From Isoetes taiwanensis (Eukaryota > Streptophyta > Lycopodiopsida > Isoetales > Isoetaceae): 64,000 bases of DNA. The notes under the pieces were generated by a model that saw only the letters and a program-made list of their open reading frames with translations, was not told the origin of the DNA and searched no databases. Positions 9,910-20,830 of the stretch are shown here, in pieces; positions within the stretch are counted from its first letter, which is position 1, and each line of letters starts with the position of its first letter. Location: the NCBI GenBank assembly GCA_021234155.1, contig JAJEKV010000091.1:1991501-2055500 (forward strand), given 5' to 3'. A program made the position numbers and the translations under genes.

Positions 9910-12182
9910 CTACTGGTGCAGCTATGGCCTTGAGGATTATAGTGAGCGCACTCGTGATATCAAAGATAAAACATCCCGAGCTGCAATTGCTGAAGCTAAG
10001 AGGAAGGATCCTTCCTACTCAAAGAGGTGTAGAGGACCGAGTATTAGACGAGGTTGCAGGTGCCATTTTCAGGTCAAACAGTTGTATTTGAAGCCCGAGA
10101 TATGTAAGATTACATTCTATGAGATGAGACATATTGATAGTAAAGGCATGGTCTGCCATGGAATGGAGGATCCCTAATGCTTTAGAACAAGGCATGATGT
10201 AGCTCCATGGTTATCAAAGGGTAAGAAGACTTGGGCATACCAATAGTTGATCCATAACCACACTCCCCGTGAAGTCTATCACAACACTGTGAGCAATGGT
10301 CCCAAAGCATAAGATGCATCCCAATGCTCCCAAGAATAGAGATGAATTCCTCGGCTATGGATGATCCTGTGATAACTTGTCCCGCAAGGTCGTCATTTAC
10401 ACATGGATGCTGCTACATAAGGATGTGGCCACAAGTATGAGGATGTGGGTTGACTTACACCGAGGATGTGTTATTGTATCAGAGGGTGTTCCTTTTATTT
10501 TGGGCATCATCACCCCTTTCAAATGAAGATATTGTTGGAACATGGAAGGGGAATGTCAGAGCCATGGACTCAACCTTCAAGACCAATGATCATTGTTACA
10601 AAATTTGTATACCCTCGCTAGTATATGACACACATGGAAATGGTGTCCCCTCGCTGTTTGGGTTCTAACCTCTAGTGCCACCTCAGAAGACATCCATCCT
10701 GGCTGATGGCAATGAAGAACCGTAGATACATAGAGAGGACCCATCATGGGAACCTTCATGTTTCATTGTGGATGACGACAGCCGAGATAAATGCCTTGAA
10801 GGACGATGGCCTAGAGCCAATATTCGCCAGTATCCGCATGTGAGAAGAAGCTGGATGAAGATGCTCTTGAAGTGTGTCAAGAATAAGAAGGTGAGAGGGG
10901 AAATGTTTAGGGACCTCGGCATATTATGTATGCCACTTTGTGGAATGTGATCCAAGAAGGACGGCTGATTATGTGGAGGTTTGTCGTAAGGAGGCATTGA
11001 GAAAACCGGATGAATTCAAGGAAAAGTACAAGGTGTGGAAAAGGGTTGTGAGGTATATGAATAAGGTTTGGACCAATAACATCACACATTGATAATTGGC
11101 ATTAAGGATGTATCCTCACGCCAACCAGAGACAAATGTCGCATAGAGTCTTACCATGGCAACATGAAGAGAAGATTAGGGTCTCTAAGTATGCTTTGAGA
11201 GGAAGGCGAATTGATTGGCTGATTTACATGTTGACAAACATATTACAAACCCACACATGTCATATAACAGGTTCATGAAGGACGAGGGTTTTAAAACCAA
11301 CAAGAGACAAAGAACACATAGTTGAGGCATCCATTATAGGTGCAAGAGACATTCCCGATGAAGTCAGTTAGGTGGCTGAATTTCAAGGAAGGCGGCCGAG
11401 GTGTGAGTCGTAACATGGATACTTAGGATGATAACAGTGGAGGCATTGCCTTATTTAGTAGATGTGGCACATGAGCATTGGTCCACTTGTGATTGTCCAT
11501 GGGTATGAAAGGGAATATGTGCAAGCACCAAGTTAAGGTGATCCCATGATGACCAAGTACAACGAGGGAGATATTTTAAGGTTTTGTGGAACATTACATG
11601 GATCTCGTGCTGGGGTTGTCGAACTTAAGGCGCTTTTGTCAAGCATATGATGACATCTTGCCTCCTTCAGAAGAAGGGCCATGCAATGGTCTTGCACTTG
11701 ATGAAGAAATTATGGACCAAAAGCATTGCTGGTTGTTTGAGTCAAAACCCAAAGGTTAAGGTACTAGCAGCATAGATGACACAATGCATGCTATAAAGGG
11801 AGACCATAGCTAGAGGCCCCAACTATTGACGTAGTTAGGTTCCTTTTGGCTGAACTTAGCAATAAGTTGGGCAAGGCTAAGGATAGCAAACCGACAACAC
11901 CAAGGCCCCCCGGGTTCAGCTACATGGTTGAAGACTTTAGTGGGAATACCATGGTTAGGCCAATCCCTTCGTGGAGAGTCAGAAGAAGAGGAAGAAGGCT
12001 AGTGCACTTAGTGTTTTCTCAAGGAATGCGGCGACCACATCACAAAATGTGAAGGTATTGCATTTATTCCCATAGATACTTTTGAAACGATTCATATTCT
12101 TTATCTCTCTGTAATTCATGTCATGCCATTCTAGGTACAAATGGATGCAGAAAGTGTGCCACATTACGTCATCAATGTTTGA
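9910..12182 (+). pseudogene. MULE (Mutator-like) transposase with SWIM zinc finger, decayed
   Basis: Blocks in order: an N-terminal Cys/His cluster starting YWCSYGLEDYSERTRD with RGCRCHF and MVCHG (9911-10160); a pre-catalytic region (about 10,350-10,500); the first acidic site in SMDSTFKTND-like text (about 10,560); the second in SCFIVDDDSRDKCLEGRWP (about 10,760); the conserved HVRRSWMK and RGEMFRDLG (10,835-10,925); YPHANQ and YALRGRRIDWLIY (11,110-11,230); a SWIM-type C-x-C...C-x-H zinc motif around TCDCPW and CKHQVK (11,485-11,540, one in-frame stop); and a basic KKRKKAS tail near 11,985. The exon ends GTGAAG at 12,054. A GT-AG intron of 80 nt (12,055-12,134) joins in frame to a last exon ending VPHYVINV and a stop at 12,180-12,182. 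Many frameshifts and stops make it non-functional. The terminal inverted repeats were not located. Confidence 0.8.
12055..12134 (+). other. GT-AG intron near the 3' end of the MULE gene
   Basis: Donor GAAG|GTATTG and acceptor CATTCTAG|GTACAA flank 80 T-rich bases. Removing them keeps the reading frame from SQNVK into VQMDAESV and a clean stop. The preserved splice signals show the element decayed from a spliced gene and is not a processed copy. Confidence 0.65.
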
Positions 12183-12404
12183 ACTATTAGGTGATGATGC
12201 CATGTTGCTTTAGGTGAAAAGGTGACACCGACCGTCAATCATATATTTTTGAATGTTATGGTATCCCGCTTTGCATACATACTCTAATCCATGGTCGCTT
12301 ATAGGCCTCATAATCCTTTTATTTGCCTTATAATAATAAAGACTTCATATTTCCTGGCTTTATTTTGCCCCATGTTCATGTGTTTATTTTATCGCTTCAG
12401 AGCA

Positions 12405-12590
12405 ATATGGTATAATATGGTATTTCTGGCCATGTTCCTTGGTATATCCGCCATAACTTGGTATTTCGCCATATACCATGGTATTTCGCCACATATATGG
12501 TATTTCTGGCCAATTTTGTATTTTCTCCATATATATGGTATTTCTGGCCAACACCATGGTCTTTCCTCGCACCATGGTCCAACACCATAG
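12405..12590 (-). repeat. inverted block of the AAATACCATGG repeat
   Basis: About eight to nine copies of CCATGGTATTTCTGGCC-like text, which is the reverse complement of the unit in the large array at 13,205-13,980. The copies are 18-25 bp apart. Together the two blocks form an inverted pair around about 600 bp of unrelated DNA. Confidence 0.85.
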
Positions 12591-12599
12591 TTTCCCTTA

Positions 12600-13200
12600 A
12601 TTGCTGACCCGCCTCGCTTTGACCCTTTCTTGCGGATCCTCAATGCCTTCCGATGTAAAGGAAGCGGTTTCCACGAGCGCCCGCTGTATCATCTCCTCTG
12701 AAAATGTTTCATTGCCCTCATTCTACAACATAGATCATCCTCCCGATTTCTTCTTCTCCTCTCACTTTCCACTTCCGTTTGACCAATCTCGGCTTATCCT
12801 TCAACGGAGACTTCCTCGACGAAGGTTAGATGAGTTTCCACTATCTTACCCATTTTTTCGACCGCCTCTGGCACTCAGCCGTATCAACGATCCGCTTTAA
12901 TTCTTCTTTGGCGTCAGCGCATATAACCGGAATCAAAGTCGCTGTTTCGCCTTTCGGGATTGGCTGAATGAGCACCATACGCACACCCGAGCCTTGTTCT
13001 TTCGAAGAGTGCAATGATACAAATGTAGCCCCTGTTTTTGAAAGAGTGCTCGGGTAACAAGCTAGGTGTTTTGGGCAGACAACCATTGTCGATCATTAGA
13101 TACCAATTTAAAAATCGATGATGATAGTTCCTCGACAGCCGATGACGTAAAATTGACATATACCCCAATGTTTGAGAATATCACAAATATCTCGCGTAAA
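12600..13200. other. spacer between opposed repeat arrays; unrecognised frames
   Basis: A plus frame at 12,601-12,900 and a minus frame at 12,841-13,086 are open. The minus frame contains an ordinary-looking segment (PIPKGETATLIPV, DAKEELKRIVDTAE) that could be a fragment of a real protein, but I cannot name it. Confidence 0.35.
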
Positions 13201-13204
13201 GCTT

Positions 13205-13980
13205 TTACGACCTGAAATACCATGGTATAAGGCCAGAAATACCAATGGTATATGGCCGTAGATACCATGATATATGGTCCCGAAATGTACCATGGTGCGT
13301 CTAGTAATATACAGGTACGGTCTTTTCATGTCCGTCCAAATACCATGGTCTATAAACCGGAAATACCATGGTACCATGGTGCGAAATACCATGGCAAGAA
13401 ATACCATGGTCTAGCGGCAAGAAATACCAGGCTCATGGCTAGAAATACCATGGCGTACAGTCCCAAATACCATAATCTATGGGCCGTAAATACCATGGTG
13501 CGTGTTCCTAGTAATATCATATTTAAATTGTATGGTCTATGTCCGAAATACCATGGTCTATGTCCTGAAATACCATGGGCCATGTCCGGAAATACCATGG
13601 TACCATGGCAAGAAATACCATGGCATGAAATACCATGGTCTATGGCAAGAAAAACCGTGCTCTATGGCTAGAAATACCATACGTACCCAGAATACCATAA
13701 TCTATGGCCGTGAAATACCATGGTCTATGGCCGTGAATACCTTCATTATATCCGTAAAAACCATGGTCTATGGTCTAAATATCATGTCTATGGCCCCTCG
13801 GGGTCTATGGCCAGAAATACCTTCATTATGTCAAGAAAAACATGATCTTTTGGCCGTAAATACCATGGTCAATGGCCGAAATACCCCTTCATTATGTCCG
13901 TAAAATACCATGGTCTATGGCCGAGATACCATGATATAAGGCCCTGAAATACCATGGTGTGTCTCGAAAGTAATATCATA
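13205..13980 (+). repeat. tandem array of a CCATGG-centred repeat
   Basis: Some 30 degenerate copies of AAATACCATGGTCTATGGCC, mostly 20-30 bp apart and all in one orientation. Each unit contains the palindrome CCATGG (often extended to ACCATGGT) and a TGGCC end, so neighbouring units can pair. Variants include ATACCTTCATTA and CCATGATATA. Frames across it are open only because the unit lacks frequent stops. It is not coding. Confidence 0.95.
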
Positions 13981-15480
13981 TTAAAGTAATAATATTTATC
14001 ACATACTACCTTTGCAAAAGAAATTACCATGCAATTTATGTTGTTCATGGTCTTAGTGACTAACTATGTTAACTAACTACATTAAGCTAATCCGCCAGTC
14101 GGGTTTACGTTCTATTGATGTAAAACATTTTATGTTGTCACAAAATTTTAGTGATAATGGCTATTTTAGAAATGTGAGGACTATGTCAATTTTTCGGCAA
14201 TAGTTGTATTGCTCTTAAAACAACTTATGTTGTTAACCTCGCTGGTCATCGCCGTAAATACCATGTTATTCATGGACGTAAATACCGCGGTCACCGTGTG
14301 CAAGAAATACCATGTTACCCATGGCTTAAAACCATGGCCGCCTCGTCTGCCCCACCACCTCACGCCCGCTCAAAAGTGGCCATCTTGAATGCAGAACGTC
14401 TCAAGAAAATTGCCACGGACTGCCACACTTGTGAGAATGAAGTACCGTGGCAGCAGACCCCGGTATGCCTCATGCCATTGAACCAACTGTGATGTATGCA
14501 TTCCTCACGGCATCTGATGCATGCGAATGGCATGGTCGGTTGATGACCCCATCGCTCCGGGATGGGCATGGCGTATCGATTACTTCGAGTCCGAAAGACC
14601 GAGCCAAATCACCGAAGACCGATCCCTGACCAAACACGGGTCCAAATACCGAAGTTATAGCTTCACGCTTTGTGTTGTGGATGCTTTGTGTTGGTGGGAT
14701 GCTCGATATATAAGTTCGGCATTATTAGAAGTTGTATGAGGAACATGAAAAAAAGATGGAGTGTTGATTTTCCTCAACATATCCCCGATGTTGGTGTCTA
14801 GAAGTGATGACCAAGGTAAAATGTAGCGTTCGTGACAAGAAACTAGTGCTTTAAATATGGAGATGAAAGCAAATATCCGCTCACAAGTACAATCCCGATC
14901 AAGTAACTTCCCTGCAAAGTAGCATGAAGATTTCTCATGAATATGCTTGTGAATGACCATTATACATAGTGCTTGAGACAATTCCTGCCGACTGATTCTT
15001 GCTTAACCCCGGTGTTTGAGTTTGAGGATTACAATTGTCTTCATGTGACAATTTCTTTGGGCAATTTCCTAACTAGATTTGAGAGACAACAACTTTATCT
15101 AGTATTGACCGGTTTACAAAAAAAGGTGGCCATTGTTTTGGGATCATCTCCCCACAAAAGTTTGGAGCAGAAGGATTCTTTGTCACAAGAGTAAATGTGA
15201 CCATTGTTTTGACATTTTGAGTAGCTGGCGATTCCTTTGTATTCTCGCTAAGCCGAATTCAAGCTACATAACTTTCAAGCAATAAGAGCAAAGATTTTGT
15301 TAATGCCGCTTTGGCAGATGGTTTATTGCTTTGGATTCCTTTACTTTTTGCAGCTTAACAAGTTTGACAGGATTTGTGAGATTTGATGCCGCCACCATTC
15401 TCCGGAAAAGACCCTGGAGGACATTCGACGGACATTTGATCTACGGACTATGCGATTCCGTGATAAGCTAAGCTTTATGG
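13980..15480. other. no gene; residual repeat copies at 14,250-14,340
   Basis: The stretch 13,980-14,240 is AT-rich. At 14,250-14,340 three more CGTAAATACC/GAAATACCATG units appear, detached from the main array. Short frames at 14,298-15,194 match nothing I recognise. Confidence 0.5.
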
Positions 15481-15488
15481 GTAGAATT

Positions 15489-15856
15489 TGATCGGTCATA
15501 TCTCTCGTATCCGTGTGTCAGATTTTCATGTGCTTGGCTTGTTGGAAAGCTGGTTCATAGATTCTTTTCCAGCGGTGTATGGTACCTACATGCTTGGCTT
15601 TGTTTCTGTGCTCAAATTGGCACTTTTCCGGGCTGTGTGCTGGGTTTCGCGGGCACCCAGACACTTTGACTGACCGTATCTCACATCCGGTGTCGATTTT
15701 TATGTGCTTGGGCTTATTGAAAGCTGGTTCAGAGATCTTTCCAATGGTTTATGATACCTGCATGCTTGTCTTTGTTTCGGTGCTCAAATCTGCACTTTTC
15801 CGGCTGTGTGTTAGGGTTTTTGTGGCAGCCGGCCACACCGTGATATCCGTGAGTCG
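15489..15856. repeat. tandem duplication of about 183 bp
   Basis: Two head-to-tail copies, 15,489-15,672 and about 15,673-15,856, share long strings such as ATGTGCTTGG, GAAAGCTGGTTCA, ATGCTTG.CTTTGTTTC and GTGCTCAAAT..GCACTTTTCC. They are about 80% identical by eye, so the duplication is older than the 63-bp one at 7,787. It abuts the 5' side of the GC-rich LINE. Confidence 0.8.
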
Positions 15857-15889
15857 CCGCCAAGTCATACCCCCAAGTCATGGCTAATA

Positions 15890-18800
15890 ATGGCATTACT
15901 CCGCGGGTGGACTCCACACTTGGTTGGTGAGCTACCTCGCACCACACACACAACCCATCCCCGGAAGGCCCAAACACACCAACCACCGTTGACCCCACGC
16001 AGTGCAGCCTCCTCCTCGAAGACCATTACGAAGCGGGCCACTACAAGAAGAGGGCCTCGGCAAGAGGGAGAGACGCCTTCCATGAAGAGGGGAGGCCCGG
16101 TTAAGGTCTAGCTGACCTCGACAAAGGGCCACACAGTAATCCACAACAACCTTGGAGCCGCGATCCAAGTTTGTGTGGTTGAGGGCCACCGCCGCGCACG
16201 CCTTGCGTGCCTCCATTGCAGGTGGAGAACATAAATATCTTCTGGATGTTGCGCAGGCAGCTTGGTGCCGTGAAAAAATCACGTAATTGGAGGATCGCTT
16301 AATCACAAAAGCGTTAATTGGATGATCCACTTGCCAATTTGACGTACGCCATCTGCCGCCGAGCTGCGTGACAGCGAGGGGCGACCGCGGTTGGCGTTTC
16401 TGGCGGAAGCCGGGACGCAGATCAGAACCGGGTAGAGCAGAGACACCGTAACCTCGCCTCAATCCGTGCCGCAGGTTGGTGAGGCTAAGGCCACGGTATC
16501 GGTGAGCACAGTCGCCTCCGTCACGTAGGTCGGGAGGTCGCCATCGGCAGAGCCGATTCCGTGTCGCTTTGGAAGTTAGCCGTGCGTAACTGAAGCCGGA
16601 AAGTGATTTAGCACGACGGGGAGCTGTGAGCGCCGGGCACCGCGTTCGCCATGCGGCTCCATACAGGCAGAGCAACTCCATTGGCCAGACGCCGGGAGAT
16701 GGCAAGACATGAACGCCCCGCAGCCGAAGCCCGCACTGGCAGGAAACCACGCCAAAGAACACGAATTTCAACCCCGCGAACCCACCAACCTGTCGTGACG
16801 CCAACCGGAACACATGTCAGCGCATTATCAGACACGCCGCCACCACTCCCCGCGCCGCCACAAACCTATGCCCCTCACCCACCTCAACCAACAACACCGT
16901 ACTGCCCCCCACGAACTTCATGAACGTAGACGCAGAGCCGCAATGGTAGTGCGAGGCCCCGACGGAGGAGCTCTGAGAACATCTCACTTCCCGACTCCGC
17001 ATTAATATCTTGATCGATGATGTTCCCAAAGACTCGCGACCATTGGAAAGGCGTCGCCATGGAATTCAGCTCCGACGCCTCGGTGGTCATCTTCACAACA
17101 GAGCTGCCGTGAGCGTGGCCATCCCAAGGCCGTGGTCGAAATTGAAGGGGACGGTCAGACGCTGACTGACTTGACCCCAAAGATGTTAAGAGACCCGGCG
17201 GTGTGAGCTGGCCAAAGTCGATCGCTGGCATAACGAGGGCAGCGGGCTGGTCCCCGGAAGGGATGCGCCAATTCAAACAGGATGTGCACTGCCCCTCGAG
17301 TCCCTCCGAGGGGTCCAAATGCACAGCATCCACATCTTCCGCTTCCCCCATGGGACCACCACTACCACCAACCCTAAGGCATGCATGCCACTAGATCAGG
17401 ATCGCCGCCGCGGGTATCCCGGAATTGCCGCGGCTTTCCATGGCGTAAGGGGACAGCCTCAATTCCGCGCCATGGACATGGACCTTTATCTTCCTCATGG
17501 AAACATGGAACATGCTGGTCACAAGCACCGATTTTGCCAGATACCAAATAAGCATTCGCCTTTCAATGAGTGCACGGGAAACGAGGGACACCTGAGGAAT
17601 TGGTGTGTTATTACTTTGTGACAAACCTGGCCAATTTGGCCTCCGTAAGGCGCATTGTGCACAACGATACCTATGGGTACCGAAATGCGATGGCAGCCCT
17701 CTTTGTGGCTTGCTACTTCCCACATGCCGAGCAACTTTTACCACACGCATTTGATGTGGGATGAGCGTCGATCTATATATATACGACATACGCCAGCACG
17801 CACAATAATCGGCAAGGTCATGTTGCTTGAGATTTCAATGCGCCAAGCATCGTGGACAGAGCAGATCCCCAAAATTCCGCACCTCCCAGTCGCAGGATGT
17901 GTTGCAAATGGACCCCTCGCATGGTTTGGCCAAGGGCCGATGACCTGTGTGACACGGTATGGTCGGCAAATGTCGTTGTCGGGCGATCTTTGACCTGGTC
18001 ACTTGCAATGGTGGCACAATGGTCGCCCTCCAGCCAGCTTCACTTGTGTGAGAGACGTGAGAAACTGTGGGCGCACCGCTGTGGTGGATTACGTACAGCG
18101 TATCCAGCAATGCCTGCACTTGATCACTCGCTTTGCACGGGACGTGGTCGACGAGGAAGTAGACTGACCATCAGCCCATGTTCTTGAAGATGGATTGGTA
18201 GTTCCAACCGAGCACCCATTGCCCCAACACCCATGTACCCGCGATTTGACGGACTATGATCATGCGCGGCCTATGCGATGATGGCATGAGCATGGCCGGA
18301 GTGTCGCCGCAGAATCCCCTCCCCATTAATTTCCCGAAGGGGCACCGCTCCTTTTGAGGGTAGGGGACATATGCTTTGGGAGAGACCGGCCGACGATCCA
18401 TTGGGGTTGCTGCAAACCACCTTCCCCGCAATCAATCGGCCCTGATGACGCATCGCTCTGAGTTGAAACTGCTTTTGGTTCGCCAAGTGCCGGACCCCAC
18501 CATTACGCCCAGGTCAGTCTCATTGCCAATACCGCCCCTTCCTCAAGACCAAGAAAAGCTGTGTACCTTGGCGGAGCACCGCCAGTCGCATGTTTGGTCT
18601 TCAGACCGCCACCCTAGGGCCTTCTCGAGAAAGGTCTTGAGTAAGCCCGCATGTACCACAGAAATGTTACCCCGAACAATGGTGGTGATACTTGCAAAGA
18701 ACTGCATGACCCAATGGGAAGCTGGCACCCCGCATTCCTCCGCAGACAGGCCTAGCAATCGGCCGGCCATCGGCGGGATGTCATAATACCCGCAAACGTG

Positions 18801-20830
18801 CTTTAAGGCTAACCCGTGAAGGCAACGTGACGGATTAGGCGTGTGCGTATTTCAAGTGGGTTTGCCCCCAATGGTGCCGGTTCCTCACGGCCCCTTCTTC
18901 CACCGTGGGCATTGCAAGAAGGCTTCCCCCACTTGCTTTGGACTACCAGTAGAGTTGTGCCCATATACAAGGGGACCCCCACAGCCCAGCCAACTATCGC
19001 ATTATTATGGTCAGTTCTGTCTTTGCCAAGTTGTTTGCCGATTCTGAGACAACATTGACACTTTGGGCGTAGGATGGAGAAGCGCGGCTCGCACGCTGTG
19101 TAGGCTTCCACTCTATTCTACTATTGACCATATCTTCACCAACACTCATAGAGGATAGCCGAATCGACGCTTTAACTGCATCGCTGCTTTGTGGGATTTC
19201 AGCGCTTTGACACAGCTGCCTCGATAAGTTGTGGGACAGATTGAGATGTTGGGACCCCCACCGACGCATCGCTATATACGTATTCATACGAGGCTTGTGC
19301 TCCGTCGCTCACACCGCCGGGGAGCCCGTTGTTAGTAGCATTGGGTGCGCCGTGGCTGCCCTTCATCCCCGACGCCGGCTTGTACATTGACCAGCTAGAA
19401 GAATGGCTAGCGGAGCACCTGGGGAGGGCTAGTTGATGCACCACATAATCCTGGCAACTCATATATGCCGATGATGTTGACCTGTCTCGCATATACCCTT
19501 TTGAGGACATGCAACGCCACCGGATGCTTTGGACACTTTCGCCCAATTCCCGACATGAGAGTTAACTTGGCCAAGACAAGGGTGCTGCTGGTCCCATCAT
19601 CCCGCACCCACGCTCTTCCCTCATTCACTTACCGTGGGCGTGTAGTGGAGGTGGCTCAGCCTTATAAGCATTTGGGCATTGAGTTTTCTACTACCACACA
19701 CGGGATGCATCCATCGTTACGGTCACTGCAGTCGGAAAGCCCCGTGATGCAATGCAAAACAAATACAAGGCAAAGCCAGATGCATGGGGTCACCAGGCAC
19801 ACTTGTTCGGGGGCCTTGGTTGAACTCCTCCCATGGGGCGAGTGTGGGGGGGCTGATATCCCTCACCACTTACCCAGAACCATCTAGAGCGGTACAAAGG
19901 ATTTTCTTGTCTGCGAACGCGAGAGTGAAATCCACGGTCCCATATCAGATCTTGCTCCAAGAGATGTGCTTCCTTCCAATACGGTCGCTACCGAACGTCA
20001 CATTATTTACTTCGAGGAAGGTGGTGGCTATGGATGAAGCCCGCCCAACCTTGTTTTCATGCATGGGGTCCGCAGCGACTCAAAGCTCACGCTGAAAGAC
20101 AAGCAAGCCCGCTGTTCGCTTATGGAATGTGCAGGCACACGATGGGACCGCTGCATACACCGAAGGAACGACCGCCTTTGAAGCAAGATTTTGGATGCTT
20201 GCTTCATGGGCTGCTTTTGATGCAGAGGCCCCCCCATTACGTCAAGGTGGCAAATTATCGACGCCAGGTTAATCCCATTGCTCAATTTAGGCCCACACCA
20301 CTACCTCGGGCACTCCATCTACCCATGAAAAGCGCAGGGTGATTGTTTTCCCCATTCAAGACACAGTAACACCACCCCGCGATTGAGACAGGAGATGGAT
20401 TCGAGCCGCATGAAGACAGAAACCGCCGCTGCCGCCAACGTGGCGCCATTGAGGATGAAAGTCACGCCTCCAGGTCGTTCGCGCACGAGCATATCCGGCT
20501 CGGTATGTTCGGTTAGTTGTGCCCCATCGCCTTGCATGAGCTACGCGCACGGGCCTCTCGTAGGCTTGTTGGGATCACCTCCGAGGAGGTAATGGATCAC
20601 GCGGACTTCGCCATGCCCTCCCTGGGTCCGGCAGTAACCCCAACCGTACTTGTGATTATGTATATAACTGCGTAGTATGTCAGCATCCTTATTGCTACTA
20701 AGGTTTTCCCGAAAAAACTTCAGGCGGGGTTTTTAACCTCGCAATACCGCTTTGCTCTCTTTGTACTTGGGTCCCATAGGCCAGTTGGTCTCCGTGGACG
20801 ATAAAATCATATTCTATTCTATTCTTATTT
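15890..20830 (+). mobile_element. decayed GC-rich LINE (non-LTR retrotransposon)
   Basis: This 4.9-kb block is markedly more GC-rich than both flanks. A proline-rich frame (16,651-16,923) and a zinc-knuckle relic reading GHLRNWC near 17,580 look like ORF1. From about 18,840 the reverse transcriptase appears in alternating frames: a VPIYKGTP block (about 18,960), LYIDQLEEWLAEHL (about 19,380-19,430), the catalytic YADDVDL (19,464-19,484), MRVNLAKTRVLL (19,555-19,595) and VVEVAQPYKHLGIEFS (19,640-19,690). A post-RT segment, RVKSTVPYQILLQEM, follows (19,920-19,965). Both ORFs are destroyed by many frameshifts. The 3' limit is set at the switch to AT-rich DNA after ATAAAATCATATTC, which ends in a short ATTCT repeat that may be the LINE tail. 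Confidence 0.75.
18840..19700 (+). pseudogene. LINE reverse transcriptase domain, multiply frameshifted
   Basis: The RT core copies LINE RNA into DNA at a nicked target. Motifs visible in order are VPIYKG (the start of the TPLYKGD-type block), an IDHIF-like relic near 19,125, LYIDQLEEWL, YADD with two intact catalytic aspartates at 19,470-19,475, the NLAKTRVLL block and YKHLG. They fall in different frames, with stops between, so no active enzyme can be made. The motif order and YADD spacing are those of the L1-like/plant LINE group. Confidence 0.8.

Noticed and set aside
13252-13903. Long overlapping frames (up to 139 codons) with repeated MVYG/NTMV/KYHG text
   Set aside because: They are translations of the CCATGG repeat array, open in several frames at once.
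15932-16813. 293-codon open frame on the minus strand
   Set aside because: It lies antisense to the GC-rich LINE, is Arg/Cys/Gly-rich as expected from GC-driven stop scarcity, and matches no family I know.
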